Shown here piece by piece: positions 4,700 through 5,233 of a DNA stretch of 5,233 bases. The notes under the pieces are model-generated. The model was not told where the DNA came from and did no database searches. It saw only the letters and a list, made by a program, of their open reading frames with translations. Numbering within the stretch: position 1 is the first letter of the stretch; each line of letters begins with the position of its first letter. Origin of the DNA: Clostridiales bacterium. Its GTDB lineage: Bacteria; Bacillota; Clostridia; Lachnospirales; JAITVM01. The DNA lies in contig JAITVM010000144.1 of NCBI GenBank assembly GCA_031285815.1, forward strand, positions 1-5,233, written 5' to 3'. A program made the translations under genes and the position numbers.

Positions 4700-5233
4700 T
4701 TGAAAATTTTCAAAGCATCTATAGCCGTATTTATTGCGCTATACTGTTACCGGGTACCGATACTTGCACAAACCACAGATATTAACTTAAATACTGTAAT
4801 TGTAAATGATAAGCGGTATATTAAATTTGAAAACGATAACAATTTAATCGACCCCACCGAAGTACAAGCATTATTTTCGATAGATGGGGATATTGTTACG
4901 GATAAATTCCCCATTATAAACGCTAATTGCCCGCTCCTCCCCGTCAGCCCATTAATTAGCCGGGAAGCGCTTAGCTGGGATAACAAAACGAAAATCTTAA
5001 ATATACAGTATGGCGAAAAAAATATAGTATTAACAGCCGGAAGCCTCAACGCATATATAGGGGATGAATTATATATTTTAGATACCGAGCCGGTAATTAT
5101 AAATTCTAATTTCTATGCCCCAACCAAATTCCTCGCGGGTGCGCTAAACTACTCCTTTGAGTATAAAGCAATAGGCTTAGATGGCCTTTCGCCTAGTGGC
5201 TACATGCCCCTTATTATGCTTAAAAGCAAAAAT
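4700..5233 (+). CDS. Secreted protein with copper-amine-oxidase-N-terminal-like (stalk) domain, 3' truncated
   Basis: The frame is open from the TTG at 4700 to the window end (178 codons, no stop). The N-terminus looks like a signal peptide: basic MKIFK, a hydrophobic stretch to about residue 22, and a likely signal peptidase I cut after ILA (residue 23) before QTTD. Cys16 is preceded by Tyr and is not a lipobox. Residues about 64-155 match my memory of the stalk domain (Pfam Cu_amine_oxidN1 type), with two similar halves: FPIINANCPLLPVSPLI then ALSWDNKTKILNI, and EPVIINSNFYAPTKFLAGAL then a YSFEY strand. Despite the name, such domains in Clostridia are usually cell-surface or secreted modules, with no amine oxidase activity implied. 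Any partner domain lies beyond the edge. It is transcribed divergently from ymfF. The secretion call is strong, the domain call good, and the function unknown. Confidence 0.8.
   Translation, partial: MKIFKASIAVFIALYCYRVPILAQTTDINLNTVIVNDKRYIKFENDNNLIDPTEVQALFSIDGDIVTDKFPIINANCPLLPVSPLISREALSWDNKTKILNIQYGEKNIVLTAGSLNAYIGDELYILDTEPVIINSNFYAPTKFLAGALNYSFEYKAIGLDGLSPSGYMPLIMLKSKN

Noticed and set aside
4747..5049. 100-aa minus-strand open frame
   Set aside because: It lies antisense to the secreted stalk-domain protein, which has a perfect AGGAGG site, signal peptide and domain pattern; the antisense frame shows none of these.

Overview
The window looks like chromosomal DNA of a low-GC anaerobic Firmicute, most likely a clostridial lineage. 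The base composition is AT-rich by eye (roughly 35-40% GC, not computed). Shine-Dalgarno sites are G-rich, TTG and possibly GTG starts occur, rubredoxins are present, and the gene families (YmfF/YmfH M16 proteins, Lgt, Ung, a secreted stalk-domain protein) are ones commonly seen in that group. I see no insertion sequence, phage gene, CRISPR array, tRNA or rRNA.

Layout, left to right. Positions 1-76 are the 3' end of a + strand gene that ends in a rubredoxin-type iron-binding domain. After a 126-bp AT-rich gap comes a complete 51-residue rubredoxin (203-358, + strand). A long inverted repeat at about 376-426 separates it from the convergent minus-strand genes and probably terminates transcription from both sides. 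The minus-strand block runs from 4444 down to 425 in the order ymfF, ymfH, lgt, ung. Its junctions are tight (8-bp overlap ymfF/ymfH, 54-bp gap ymfH/lgt, 4-bp ATGA overlap lgt/ung), so it probably forms one operon. A divergent intergenic region (4445-4699) carries a candidate promoter for each side. From 4700 a secreted protein with a copper-amine-oxidase-N-terminal-like (stalk) domain runs off the right edge.

How the genes relate. The two rubredoxin domains suggest a one-electron transfer or oxygen/peroxide detoxification locus on the left. YmfF (zinc site lost) and YmfH (zinc site intact) look like an inactive/active M16 pair. Their B. subtilis homologues have been linked to modification of elongation factor P. 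Lgt attaches the diacylglyceryl group to prolipoproteins, and Ung removes uracil from DNA. The last two appear co-translated with the protease pair without an obvious shared pathway.

I did not find a convincing undescribed system. The points most worth a second look are a rubredoxin whose first metal-binding knuckle is C-x-C instead of C-x-x-C, active-site-region substitutions in Ung (H to K) and Lgt (H to Y), and the unknown job of the M16 pair beside lgt-ung.
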